Assembly: GCA_963712565.1 (NCBI GenBank)
Contig: CAVQIP010000039.1
Span: 1 to 64,000, forward strand
Reading direction: 5' to 3'
DNA: 64,000 bases
Source: VAZQ01 sp963712565
GTDB lineage: Bacteria > Pseudomonadota > Alphaproteobacteria > Rhizobiales > Xanthobacteraceae
This document shows positions 52,208 to 61,384 of this stretch, in pieces. A program made the translations under genes and the position numbers. Each line of letters begins with the position of its first letter. Position 1 is the first letter of the stretch. The notes under the pieces are model-generated. The model ran no database searches. It saw only the letters and a program-made list of their open reading frames with translations, and was not told where the DNA came from.

Positions 52208-52732
52208 TCACCTCGGCGCAATCGCTTGGCGCAAAATATTGCGTGCGTCCTGCGAGCCGTCGAGCTGGCGCAGCGTGCGGCGCTTGATCTTCCAGCCCTG
52301 CGGCGTGCGCACGAGCTCCCAGCGGTTGGCGGTCATGCGGTGCACGCGAAAGCCCTTCGAGCTGCCGTGGTTGGGGACCTCCACCGGCTCGCCTTGGGTC
52401 TGCGGCACCAGAATCTGCAGATAAGACGTGACGACGGCGGTGTCGCCATCGATCGCGACGTGCGGCAGCGAGGTGAAATGCGCCAACCCGCGCGCGATCG
52501 CTGCCTGGTGGTCGGCGCCCAGCACCTGATTGGCGATGGTGTCGCGCCCGCGCGGGCTCGACAGGTTCTCGCCGCGGTCGAACACGCCGTCTTCCACCCA
52601 GCTCGCCGCGATATGGTCCTTGCCGCCGGTATCGGCGCTCGGCGGATGGCTGGCGATCAGATTGTAGATTTCGAGCCGATCCTCGATCGCGCGGATGCGA
52701 TCTTCCAGGCTGCGATTGGCTGAGGCGCTCAT
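52208..52732 (-). CDS. SnoaL-like (NTF2 fold) protein
   Basis: The 174-residue protein has the cone-shaped NTF2/SnoaL pattern: RIRAIEDRLEIYNLIASHPP, DHIAASWVEDGVFDRGENLS, HFTSLPHVAIDGDTAVVTSY and ANRWELVRTPQGWKIKRRTL. This group includes ring-hydroxylating dioxygenase beta-like and steroid isomerase-like enzymes. No acidic catalytic residue can be assigned with certainty. It converges with the cyclodeaminase gene. Confidence 0.82.
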   Translation of the reverse strand: MSASANRSLEDRIRAIEDRLEIYNLIASHPPSADTGGKDHIAASWVEDGVFDRGENLSSPRGRDTIANQVLGADHQAAIARGLAHFTSLPHVAIDGDTAVVTSYLQILVPQTQGEPVEVPNHGSSKGFRVHRMTANRWELVRTPQGWKIKRRTLRQLDGSQDARNILRQAIAPR

Positions 52733-52819
52733 GCTTCACTCCCACGCCGATTTCACATCGATGGCAATTTGCCTAACCCCCATCCTGGGGGGCAGGTTCT
52801 CAGGATGAGGCCGGCGGCC

Positions 52820-53767
52820 TCACCGCCGCGGGATCACTTCCCCGATCGCGCCGGCGTCGTGCGCGGAGAAGAACAGCCGTCCGTCGGGAATCGCGATGAT
52901 GGCGCGCGCGCCGCAGCCCTCGACCGGAATCGGATATTCGCCGATGACCGTGCCGTCCGGCGCCATGCAGCCGATCCTGTTGGAAAAGTTCTCGGTGAAC
53001 CAGAGGTCGCCGTTCGGCGCCACCGTGACGCCGCGCAAGGAAGCATCCGGCGTCTTCACCGGCCATTCGGTGACGCGGCCATGCGCGTCGATGCGCCCGA
53101 GCGCGTTGGCCTTGGTCTCGACGAACCAGATGTGGCCGTCGGGATGCGTCACCATCGCGCGCGGCTCGCTGTTCGGGGTCGGAATTTTGTATTCGGTGAC
53201 GTGGCCTTGCATGCTGATCCGGCCGATCTGACCAGCCTCGTATTCGCTGAACCAGATCTCGCCGTTGCGCACCACCAGCGAGAGCGGGCGACAGCCCGGC
53301 GTGAGACCTTCGGAGAACTCCGTCACGGTGCCGCCCGGCGCGATCCGGCCAATCCGGCTGAGGTGGGCCTCGGAAAACCACACATTGCCGTCCGGACCCG
53401 CGACGATGCCGTCCGGTCCGGCGCCGGGCGTCGGAACCGGAAATTCGCTGACGGCGCCCGACGTGGTGATCCGCCCGACCCGGTTGCCGGCGTTCTCGCA
53501 AAACCACAGCGCGCCGTCGGCAGCCGGCGTGATCCCGATCGGCCGGCTGTTCGGGGTCGGCGTGTCGAACTCGACGAAACTGCCATCGTCGGGATTCATC
53601 CGCCCGATCTTGGCTGTTCCGCTTTCGCAGAACCACAGCTGCCGGTCCGGACCGAATACGATGATGTACGGCTTGCTGTCCGGCGCCGGGATCGGATGCA
53701 GAACGATCTCCGGGTCCGAATGCGCCGACTGCCGATATCGCGGCGAGGCTGCACGATCCGCCGACAT
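52820..53767 (-). CDS. Virginiamycin B lyase (Vgb)-like beta-propeller protein
   Basis: The 315-residue protein consists of about seven repeats of the form G-P-D-G-x-x-W-F-x-E-x-x-x-x-x-I-G-R, for example ADGALWFCENAGNRVGRITT and PDGNVWFSEAHLSRIGRIAP, as in Vgb streptogramin lyases. Those enzymes open the lactone of streptogramin B. Without the exact catalytic histidines checked, a different lyase or lactonase is as likely. No signal peptide is visible. It lies 33 bases downstream of an amidohydrolase gene on the same strand, hinting at a shared catabolic unit. Confidence 0.82.
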   Translation of the reverse strand: MSADRAASPRYRQSAHSDPEIVLHPIPAPDSKPYIIVFGPDRQLWFCESGTAKIGRMNPDDGSFVEFDTPTPNSRPIGITPAADGALWFCENAGNRVGRITTSGAVSEFPVPTPGAGPDGIVAGPDGNVWFSEAHLSRIGRIAPGGTVTEFSEGLTPGCRPLSLVVRNGEIWFSEYEAGQIGRISMQGHVTEYKIPTPNSEPRAMVTHPDGHIWFVETKANALGRIDAHGRVTEWPVKTPDASLRGVTVAPNGDLWFTENFSNRIGCMAPDGTVIGEYPIPVEGCGARAIIAIPDGRLFFSAHDAGAIGEVIPRR

Positions 53768-53800
53768 CGCTGACGTCCTCTCAGTTGCAACGCAGGCTGA

Positions 53801-54913
53801 TCAAATGGCAATGCCGAACAGCCGCGCGGCATTGCTGCCGAGGATCGCGTTCTGCTCGGTCTTGCCGATTTTCTTGGCGCGGCGGACGTATTCGACTGGC
53901 TGCTTCTCCGCAAACGGATAGTCCGACGCCAGCATGACGTGGCTGGAAGGAACTTTGGTCACCAGGAATTCCAGCATGTCCGGATTGAACAGCACGGTGT
54001 CGTAGAAGAAGCGCGGCAGGTAGCTGCTGAAGTCGCCCTTGAGGTGCGGCGAGCGGCCGTAGCGATAATCATTGTCGTGCCGTCCGGTGTAGAACGGCAG
54101 ATACCCGCCGCCATGCGCCACCATGATCTTGAGCTTGGGGAACTGATCCATGACGCCCTCATAGATCAAGGACGACATTGCGTAGGCCTCTTCCAGGGGC
54201 TGCCCGACGGTGATCATCAGACGATTGCGGCGCATGCGCTCGTCCGAATTGCCGGCGGGGTGGATGAAGATCACGGCGCCCAGTTCTTCCGCCTTGGCCC
54301 AGAACGGCCGCAGGCGCTGATCCCCCAACTCGATGCCGTTCACGTGCGAGGAGATGATGACGCCGCGGAGATCGAGATCGCGCACGCAGCGCTCGAGTTC
54401 CGCCGTCGAAAGCGCGACGTCGTGCAGCGGCAGCGAGCCGAGACCGACCAGCCGGTCCGGATTCTGCGCCACCGCTTCGGCCACCCGATCATTGCCGAGA
54501 CGGTCCATCTCGAGCGCCTCCTCCGGCTCCACCCCGTAGGTGCATTGCTGCATGATGCTGGGGCTGATGACCTGAATGTCGACGCCGGTCGCGTCCATCT
54601 CCGCCAGCCGCAGCGGCAACTCGGTCATGCGCTTGAGCAGCGGCTCCGGGACGCCGCCCGGCCCCGCCACCGCCCGCGAATATTGCGACTGTCCGTAGGT
54701 ACGCTTCATCACCTCGGGCACGAGCACGTGGGCGTGCACGTCGATGACAACCGGCCTCGGTGCGGGACCTCGGGAGTGGCCGGACGCTTTCGCCGACTTG
54801 TCCGCCGGCTTGCTGCCGGCCCTGCGGTCGGCCGTTTTGGGTCTTGCAACAGACGATCGGGCGGAGGCGCGCGCACTCTTGTTCTGGATTTTTTTCTTGG
54901 CTGACTTGGTCAT
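53801..54913 (-). CDS. ACMSD-like amidohydrolase with basic N-terminal extension
   Basis: The 370-residue protein starts at ATG 54913. The first 48 residues are low-complexity and basic (KSAKKKIQNKSARASARSS and similar), which is unusual. The catalytic domain starts with the metal motif VIDVHAHVLVPEV and has FIHPAGNSDERM, KIMVAHGGGYLPFYTGRHDN and MLASDYPFAEKQPVEYV with the final Asp. It resembles 2-amino-3-carboxymuconate semialdehyde decarboxylase and related ring-cleavage decarboxylases. The gene pair with the Vgb-like lyase suggests a degradative pathway. Confidence 0.88.
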   Translation of the reverse strand: MTKSAKKKIQNKSARASARSSVARPKTADRRAGSKPADKSAKASGHSRGPAPRPVVIDVHAHVLVPEVMKRTYGQSQYSRAVAGPGGVPEPLLKRMTELPLRLAEMDATGVDIQVISPSIMQQCTYGVEPEEALEMDRLGNDRVAEAVAQNPDRLVGLGSLPLHDVALSTAELERCVRDLDLRGVIISSHVNGIELGDQRLRPFWAKAEELGAVIFIHPAGNSDERMRRNRLMITVGQPLEEAYAMSSLIYEGVMDQFPKLKIMVAHGGGYLPFYTGRHDNDYRYGRSPHLKGDFSSYLPRFFYDTVLFNPDMLEFLVTKVPSSHVMLASDYPFAEKQPVEYVRRAKKIGKTEQNAILGSNAARLFGIAI

Positions 54914-55110
54914 GACGAGCACCCTGGAATTGTGGCTGGCGGGACTGCGACGGGGAAAACCTGAGCAACTTGGCGATTGGAACGCGACAATGAGGGCGCA
55001 GGTGCGTCCAATTGCGCGGTATAACGGCCTGCGCTAACCGTATCATAATGGGAGCAGGTATCTCAAACCCGCTGCACCACAAGCAATAATTGCGAATGGA
55101 GGAAGCGACG

Positions 55111-56064
55111 ATGAAATCGCTCGGCATCTGCCTCGTCATGGCGCTGCTCGCGATCGGCTCTGCGGCGGCGCAGACCGTCAGCATCGTAACCACGCCGAGC
55201 GGCTCGTACACGAATTCGGCCGGTGCGGCGATGGCCAAGATCATCGGTGAAAAGACCAAAGTGCGGGCGATCCTGCAGGCGCAGGCGCTGCAGGGCATGA
55301 TCCCGGTTGCCGCCGGCACCGCCGAGTTCGGCATGGGGAATTCGTTCGACACCACCTTTTACGTGAACGGCACCGGCGAATACGAGGGCCAGGGTGAGCA
55401 CAAGAACCTGCGCAACGTCGCCGCGCTGCTGCCCTATCAGGTGGCGCTGCATGTGCGCGCGGACTCCGATATCAAGTCCATCGCCGATCTCAAGGGCAGG
55501 CGGGTGTCGTCGGGCTTCAACGCGCAAAAGACCATCGGCCGCATCATCGCGGCGCATCTGGCGACAGCCGGGCTGAGCTACCAGGACGTGAGCGGGGTAT
55601 TGACGCCGAATGTCAGCCGCTCGGCGGAGGACTTCAGCGCGGGCAAGACCGACGTGCTGTTCTTCGCGCTCGGGTCGGCGGCGGTGAAGCAGGCATCCGC
55701 GACAGTCGGCGGTTTGCGGATGCTGCCGATCGACGACACGCCGGAAGCGGTCAAACGCATGCAAGCCGTGCTGCCGGGCTCCTATGTCATGGAGGTCAAT
55801 CCCTCGCCGGCATTCGAGGGCATCAGCAAGCCGACCAAGGTCGTGGCCTTCGACATGGTGCTCTCCACCAACATGGCCGTCCCGGAGGACGTGGTCTACG
55901 AGGTGACCAAGGCGCTGCACCAGAACAAGGCTGCGCTGGCGGCGACGTTTCCACCGTTCAATCTGTTCGTGCCCGACAAGATGGCAAAGCCGGTGCAGGA
56001 CGTCGAATTCCATCCGGGGGCGCTCAAGTACTACCGCGAAATCGGATTGGCGCCGAAGTCGTAG
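55111..56064 (+). CDS. TAXI-family TRAP transporter solute-binding protein
   Basis: The 317-residue protein has a signal peptide (KSLGICLVMALLAIGSAAAQ) and the TAXI start VSIVTTPSGSYTNSAGAAMA, then ALQGMIPVAAGTAEFGMGNS, VALHVRADSDIKSIADLKGR and DVLFFALGSAAVKQASATVG. It would bind an organic acid in the periplasm and hand it to a TRAP permease. I chose ATG 55111 because of GGAGG eight bases upstream. The matching fused permease is convergent, its end 57 bases away. Confidence 0.9.
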   Translation: MKSLGICLVMALLAIGSAAAQTVSIVTTPSGSYTNSAGAAMAKIIGEKTKVRAILQAQALQGMIPVAAGTAEFGMGNSFDTTFYVNGTGEYEGQGEHKNLRNVAALLPYQVALHVRADSDIKSIADLKGRRVSSGFNAQKTIGRIIAAHLATAGLSYQDVSGVLTPNVSRSAEDFSAGKTDVLFFALGSAAVKQASATVGGLRMLPIDDTPEAVKRMQAVLPGSYVMEVNPSPAFEGISKPTKVVAFDMVLSTNMAVPEDVVYEVTKALHQNKAALAATFPPFNLFVPDKMAKPVQDVEFHPGALKYYREIGLAPKS

Positions 56065-56121
56065 TCGATGCGGGTGACGGCCCGCCGCGGCGGCCGTCAG
56101 TTTTCTATCCGGCTGCCGCCG

Positions 56122-58110
56122 TCATTCCGCATCGCCGCTGCCACGAATGCCCATGCGGTCGAGCGCGCCACGTTGGTCGGTCGGCATTGCGATCGTAGGT
56201 CCGGAGGATGCGGGCGGCGCGTCTGCCGCCGCCGGCGCGCGCCGACGCGTTCGCTCCCGCAGCAACAGCAGGATGCCTGCCACGGCGCCGGCGAGGTTGA
56301 GCCAACGCGCGGCGGCGAAGGCGCCGACCGGAAGCAGCAGGCCAATGCCGATCGCACCGTAGACGAGGCGATCGACGATACCGAGCGGACGAACGGAATA
56401 GGCCATCACCGCCGCCGAGATCAGCCACACTCCCGCGATCGCGGTGACGACGTCGATGACGATGAGGACGGGGTCACCCTTCAGCAACAGCGTTCCGGAA
56501 AACACGAACAGGAACGGGATGACGAATATGGTCCAGCCGAACGCCATCGCCATCCAGCCGGTCTTGTTGGGGTCGGCGCCAGCGAGATTGGCGGCGACGA
56601 AGGCCGCGACCGCGACGGGCGGGGAGATCACCGACAGGCAGCCGTAGTAGAGAATGAACATGTGCGCCGCCATCGGCTCGATCCCCATCTGGATCAGGCT
56701 CGGCGCCACCAAGGTCGCGAGCAGGATGTAGCAGCCGACGGTGGGCAGGCCCGCGCCCAGGATGATGTTGGCGACGGCGGCCAGGACGAGCAGCCCGATC
56801 AAGCTCCCGCCGGCGAGGTGGATGAGCACCAGGCTGAGCGTGAAGCCCGCGCCGGAATAATTGAGCGCGCCGATCATGATGCCGGCGGCGGCGCCGATCA
56901 TGAACAGGTCGATCACGGACGTGCCGGTATCGCGCAGCATCTCGTAGAGATCGCGGATGCCGACGCGCTTGCCCTGGAACGGGAATACCAGCGCGAGGAC
57001 GAGCGCGACCGCGATGGCGATCAAGCCCGCGCCCTCGGCCTCCTCGCCGCCCCAGAACAACGCATAGATCAGCGCCACGAACGGAATCGGGAAGTGCCAG
57101 CCGGCTTTGAGCACCGCCTTGAGGCGCGGTATCTGCTCCGGCTCCATCGGCCGGATATGACTGCGCGCCGCTTCGAGATCGACCTGAATGAAAAGCGCGA
57201 TGTAGAACAGGATCGCCGGGATGGCGGCGGCGAGCGCGACCTCGGCATAGGGCACGCGCAGGAATTCGGCCATGACGAAGGCCGCGATCCCCATCACCGG
57301 CGGCATGATCTGCCCGCCGGTCGAGGCATTGGCTTCGATCGCGGCGGCGAGGTGGGGTCGAAATCCGACGCGGATCATCAGCGGGATCGTGACGACGCCG
57401 ACGGTGATGATGTTCGACACCACGTTGCCGGAAACGGTACCGAACAGGGATGATCCGAGGATCGCGATCTTGGCCGGTCCGCCGCGGTAGCGGCCCATCA
57501 ACGCGATCGAAACATCGGTGAAAAAGCCTGCACCACCCGATTTCAGCAGCACGTTGCCGAACAGCACGAAGACCACCACCACGGTCGCCACGATCTTGAG
57601 CGTGACGCCGAGGACGGCGGTCGAGTCCCAGACCGAGTAGTAGGTCAGCCGGTCGAACGGGATCGACTTGGCCGCGAACTCGCCGGGCAGATGGCCCGCG
57701 ACCAAGGCCAGCACGAAGAAGAAGACGGTGGTGTAGAGGAGGCCCGTGCCGGTCGTGCGCCGCAATCCCTCGAGGATGAGAACGATCATGCCGCCGGCGA
57801 CGATCAGCCCGTCCCAGGGGCGCGCGTTGACCAGCTCCGACAACGAGGGGAAGCGCAACAGGATATAGATGCAACCCGCGAACGAGATCAGCGCGGCGAG
57901 CGCATCGTACCAGGGAAGGGGGCCCGCGCGGCCGCGCTTGCCGCCGTCGGCGGGCACGTGGAGAAAGATCAGCGGCATGGCGACCGCGAGCAGTCCGGCG
58001 AGATATTGCTCGGAGTAGAGCGAGAGCCCGAACTTGCGGAACAGGTCGGCCGCGACCGCCACCGCCGCGCAGGTCAGGGCGACCGCCAGCACGTTCACCA
58101 GTCTCGTCAT
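56122..58110 (-). CDS. TRAP transporter fused permease (TAXI type)
   Basis: The 662-residue protein contains the small and large TRAP membrane domains in one chain, with about 17 hydrophobic segments. Signatures include FGNVLLKSGGAGFFTDVSIA, MGRYRGGPAKIAILGSSLFG, TVSGNVVSNIITVGVVTIPL, ANASTGGQIMPPVMGIAAFV and LGAGLPTVGCYILLATLVAP. It would import a carboxylate with sodium together with the TAXI protein encoded just beside it on the other strand. ATG 58110 is the first residue of the first helix (TRLVNVLAVALTCAAVAVAA). Confidence 0.93.
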   Translation of the reverse strand: MTRLVNVLAVALTCAAVAVAADLFRKFGLSLYSEQYLAGLLAVAMPLIFLHVPADGGKRGRAGPLPWYDALAALISFAGCIYILLRFPSLSELVNARPWDGLIVAGGMIVLILEGLRRTTGTGLLYTTVFFFVLALVAGHLPGEFAAKSIPFDRLTYYSVWDSTAVLGVTLKIVATVVVVFVLFGNVLLKSGGAGFFTDVSIALMGRYRGGPAKIAILGSSLFGTVSGNVVSNIITVGVVTIPLMIRVGFRPHLAAAIEANASTGGQIMPPVMGIAAFVMAEFLRVPYAEVALAAAIPAILFYIALFIQVDLEAARSHIRPMEPEQIPRLKAVLKAGWHFPIPFVALIYALFWGGEEAEGAGLIAIAVALVLALVFPFQGKRVGIRDLYEMLRDTGTSVIDLFMIGAAAGIMIGALNYSGAGFTLSLVLIHLAGGSLIGLLVLAAVANIILGAGLPTVGCYILLATLVAPSLIQMGIEPMAAHMFILYYGCLSVISPPVAVAAFVAANLAGADPNKTGWMAMAFGWTIFVIPFLFVFSGTLLLKGDPVLIVIDVVTAIAGVWLISAAVMAYSVRPLGIVDRLVYGAIGIGLLLPVGAFAAARWLNLAGAVAGILLLLRERTRRRAPAAADAPPASSGPTIAMPTDQRGALDRMGIRGSGDAE

Positions 58111-58223
58111 GGCGTCTCGGTCCCCTTGCCGCGGCCTTGATATCACATCGCGGCTGCGATCTTGGGCGCAGATTGCCGCGATGATAGGCTGGCACCGGCC
58201 TTCACAACGACCGGAGTCGATCC

Positions 58224-59201
58224 GTGCAACGCATGGTTTTTCTCGGCATCCTGGCGGCGATCGGCGCGGCGCTGTGCCCGGCCGGCCGCGTGGAGGCGCA
58301 AGCCTATCCCGACCGGCTGATCAAGATGGTGGTGCCGTTCCCGGCCGGCGGTCCGATCGACACCACCGCACGGCTGCTGGTGCAACGTCTCGGGCCGATC
58401 CTCGGGCAGACCGTCATCATCGAGAATCGCGGCGGCGCCGGCGGTGCGCTCGGCGCGAAAGCCGTCGCCGGCGCCGAGCCCGACGGCTACACCTTGTTGT
58501 TCGGCAATGCGAGCGTCCTGGTGGTGGGCCCGGCGGTCTATCGCTTCCGCGATTACGATCCGGTCAAGCACTTCACGCCGATCGCGAAGGTCACGGAAGG
58601 TTACGAGGTGCTCGTGGTCGCGCCGGACTTCCCGGCGCAGAACGTCGAGGAGCTCGTCGCCTATGCCAAAGCCCATCGCGGCGAGCTCAACTTCGGCTCC
58701 ATGGGCTACGGCAACCTCACCCATCTCGTCGCCGAGTTGTTCAAGTTGCGCACCGGCACCGACTTCACCCACGTCCCCTACAAGGGCTCCGCCGACGCGG
58801 TCGCGGGCATCGTCGCCGGGCAGGTGCATATCCTGTTCGGGGAGGTCGCCGGCCTGCTGCCGCTCGTGCGCGCGGGCAAAATTCGCGCGCTCGGGGTATC
58901 GAGCGCGGCACGCAATGCGCTCGCGCCCGAATTGCCGACGCTGATCGAAGGCGGTCTATCCGATTTCGTCGCGCTCACGTTCACCGGGGTGGTGGCGCCG
59001 GCGGGAACGCCTGCGAGCATCGTCGGCAAGCTCAACGGCGCCATCAACGAAAGCCTCAAGTCGCCCGAGATCGTGGCGGCATTGGGCAAGCTCGGCGCCG
59101 AAGTGCGAACGGGATCGGCGGACGAATTCGCGGCATTCATCGCCAAGGAACGGACCAGGTGGGTCGACGTGGTGACGCGTACCGGCATCAAGGCGGAGTG
59201 A
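58224..59201 (+). CDS. Bug/TctC-type binding protein
   Basis: The 325-residue protein starts at GTG 58224 with a signal peptide (RMVFLGILAAIGAALCPAGR) and has YPDRLIKMVVPFPAGGPIDT, IIENRGGAGGALG, PDGYTLLFGN and HVPYKGSADAVAGIVAGQVH. It is divergent from the TRAP permease and convergent with tctA, so it could supply either the tctAB pair or other permeases. Confidence 0.9.
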   Translation: MQRMVFLGILAAIGAALCPAGRVEAQAYPDRLIKMVVPFPAGGPIDTTARLLVQRLGPILGQTVIIENRGGAGGALGAKAVAGAEPDGYTLLFGNASVLVVGPAVYRFRDYDPVKHFTPIAKVTEGYEVLVVAPDFPAQNVEELVAYAKAHRGELNFGSMGYGNLTHLVAELFKLRTGTDFTHVPYKGSADAVAGIVAGQVHILFGEVAGLLPLVRAGKIRALGVSSAARNALAPELPTLIEGGLSDFVALTFTGVVAPAGTPASIVGKLNGAINESLKSPEIVAALGKLGAEVRTGSADEFAAFIAKERTRWVDVVTRTGIKAE

Positions 59202-59255
59202 AGCCGGCGACCCGATCCCCCTCGGCCAGACCGGGGCTAGTTGTGCGTCCCCCCG

Positions 59256-60764
59256 CTATTCCTGAAACGCCTGTTCGCGGCTGTGGCGGATTTTCGGCAG
59301 CAGCACCGCCGCGAGCAACACGGCCGCCGTCAGCAACAGGCCGGCGCTGATCGGTCGCTGCAGGAACGTGATCGGATTGCCGCGTGCGAGCAGCATGGCG
59401 GTGCGCAACTTCTCCTCCAGCAGCGGGCCGAGCACGAAACCCAGCGCGAGCGGCGCCGGCTCGCAGCCGAGCTTGAACAGCAGGTAGCCGAACACGCCGA
59501 AGCCCGCCGCGAGCACGACCTCGAAGCTGCTGTTGTGCACGCTGTAGATGCCGATGCTGCTGAACAGGAGGATCGCCGGAAACAGCAGCCGATACGGGAC
59601 GCGCAGCAGCCGCACCCACACTCCGATCAACGGCAGATTGATGATGACGAGCATGGCATTGCCGATCCACATGCTGGCGATGAGGCCCCAGAACAGATCG
59701 GGGCGCTGCTCGAGCACCTCCGGGCCCGGCCGGATGCCGTGGATCATCATGGCGCCGATCATCACCGCCATCACGGCGTTGGGCGGGATGCCGAGCGTCA
59801 ACATCGGAATGAACGCGGTCTGCGCGCCCGCATTGTTGGCGGATTCCGGGCCGGCGACGCCCTCGACGGCGCCGTTGCCGAAGCGCGCGGGGTCTTTCGC
59901 CAGCTTGCGCTCGAGCGAATAGGCGGCAAAGGAGCTCAGCACCGCGCCGCCGCCCGGCAGCACGCCGAGCAGGCAGCCCAGAATCGTACCGCGCAGCGAG
60001 GCCGGCCAGGCGAGACGAAAATCTTCGCGCGTCGGCCACACCCGCTGAAGTTTTGCGCGCAGAACCGAGACCGTTTGCGCGTCCTCGCCTTTTTCGAGGC
60101 CGACGATGATGCTGCCGAAGCCGAATATGCCGACGGCGATCGAGACGAAGTCGATGCCGTCGAACAGCTCGGCCGAGCCGAAGGTGAAGCGCTGCAGCCC
60201 GGTATGAATGTCGGTGCCGACGAGACCGAGCAGAAGCCCGATCACGATCATCGCCAGCGCCTTGGCCACCGATCCGCGCGCCATCACCACCGCGGCGACG
60301 AGGCCGAGCACCATCAGCGAGAAATATTCCGCCGCGCTGAAGGTGATGGCGAGTGCGGTGAGCGGCGTCACCAGCGCGGCGATCACGACGGTAGCGACGC
60401 TGCCGGCAAAGAACGAGCCGAGCGCCGCGATCGCCAGCGCCGATCCGGCGCGTCCCTGCCGTGCCATCTCGTGGCCGTCGATGCAGGTGACGACGGACGA
60501 GCTTTCACCGGGCAGGTTGACCAGGATGGCGGTGGTCGAGCCGCCGTATTGCGCGCCATAGTAGATCGCGGAGAGCATGATCAGCGCCGTGATCGGCTCG
60601 AGATAGAAGGTTATCGGCAGCAGCATCGACAAGGTGGCGAGTGGCCCGATGCCCGGCAGCACGCCGATGAGCGTGCCGATCAGGCTCCCCACCAGCGCAA
60701 ACGCCAGATTGGCGGGCTTGAGCGCGGTCGCCATTCCGAGCGCGAGATTGGCGAAGAGCTCCAC
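59256..60764 (-). CDS. tctA: Tripartite tricarboxylate transporter large membrane subunit
   Basis: TctA is the 12-helix transport subunit of TTT systems, which bring in tri- and dicarboxylates with sodium or protons. The 502-residue protein starts at GTG 60764 and contains LIGTLIGVLPGIGPLATLSM, YYGAQYGGSTTAILVNLPGE and SVVTCIDGHEMARQG, FGVFGYLLFKLGCEPAPLAL and, near the middle, GGGAVLSSFAAYSLE. It begins one base after tctB, so the two are coupled. Confidence 0.94.
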   Translation of the reverse strand: MELFANLALGMATALKPANLAFALVGSLIGTLIGVLPGIGPLATLSMLLPITFYLEPITALIMLSAIYYGAQYGGSTTAILVNLPGESSSVVTCIDGHEMARQGRAGSALAIAALGSFFAGSVATVVIAALVTPLTALAITFSAAEYFSLMVLGLVAAVVMARGSVAKALAMIVIGLLLGLVGTDIHTGLQRFTFGSAELFDGIDFVSIAVGIFGFGSIIVGLEKGEDAQTVSVLRAKLQRVWPTREDFRLAWPASLRGTILGCLLGVLPGGGAVLSSFAAYSLERKLAKDPARFGNGAVEGVAGPESANNAGAQTAFIPMLTLGIPPNAVMAVMIGAMMIHGIRPGPEVLEQRPDLFWGLIASMWIGNAMLVIINLPLIGVWVRLLRVPYRLLFPAILLFSSIGIYSVHNSSFEVVLAAGFGVFGYLLFKLGCEPAPLALGFVLGPLLEEKLRTAMLLARGNPITFLQRPISAGLLLTAAVLLAAVLLPKIRHSREQAFQE

Positions 60765-60765
60765 C

Positions 60766-61218
60766 TCACAACTCCGGCCAGATCGGGATCGGCAATCCGA
60801 TGCCCCAGATGAAGATCGCGGTGGCCAGCAGCGCGAGCGCCGCCGCCGCCGCGAGCATCTCCACCAAGCGCACCTGCGGACTGGCGAAACCGCCGATCAC
60901 GGTGATGAGCATGGTCGCCAACACCAGTCCCAGGGTTTGAATGGAATAGGCAAAGACGACGACCGCGGCGGGGATCAGCAGCACCGGCCGCAGCCGCGCG
61001 GTAGTGAGCGCCCGGCCCTCGACGATCAACGAGCGCAGCGCCACGAACAGGCCGATGACGGCGAGCAGCGCGCACAGGAGGCGGGGAACGTAGCCCGAGC
61101 TCATGCGCACCGCGCTACCGGTCGGATAGTCCCAGGCGACCCATAGCGCGCCCAATGCGATCGCCAGAAAAAACAGCCCGGCCAGCAGATCCTGCGGATT
61201 GCGGATGCGGATGCGCAC
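60766..61218 (-). CDS. tctB: Tripartite tricarboxylate transporter small membrane subunit
   Basis: The 150-residue protein has four hydrophobic segments (LLAGLFFLAIALGALWVAWD, LLCALLAVIGLFVALRSLIV, PAAVVVFAYSIQTLGLVLAT, LLATAIFIWGIGLPIPIWPE) and the motif MSSGYVPRLL typical of TctB. It precedes tctA on the same strand. Confidence 0.9.
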   Translation of the reverse strand: MRIRIRNPQDLLAGLFFLAIALGALWVAWDYPTGSAVRMSSGYVPRLLCALLAVIGLFVALRSLIVEGRALTTARLRPVLLIPAAVVVFAYSIQTLGLVLATMLITVIGGFASPQVRLVEMLAAAAALALLATAIFIWGIGLPIPIWPEL

Positions 61219-61384
61219 GTTGCGTCTCGGGCCGTCGGCGCAGCGATTGCGTCCCCTGTCGCAGTCGCCGCCGGACTATCCAGTGTTGGCCAGCAACAAA
61301 CCCGGACCAGGGGCAAGCCCGAGTTCGGAGGGAAGGCGCACCGCGTTCACGGCGCGCCGTTCCCTGAGCCGGCCTCGATCGAGC

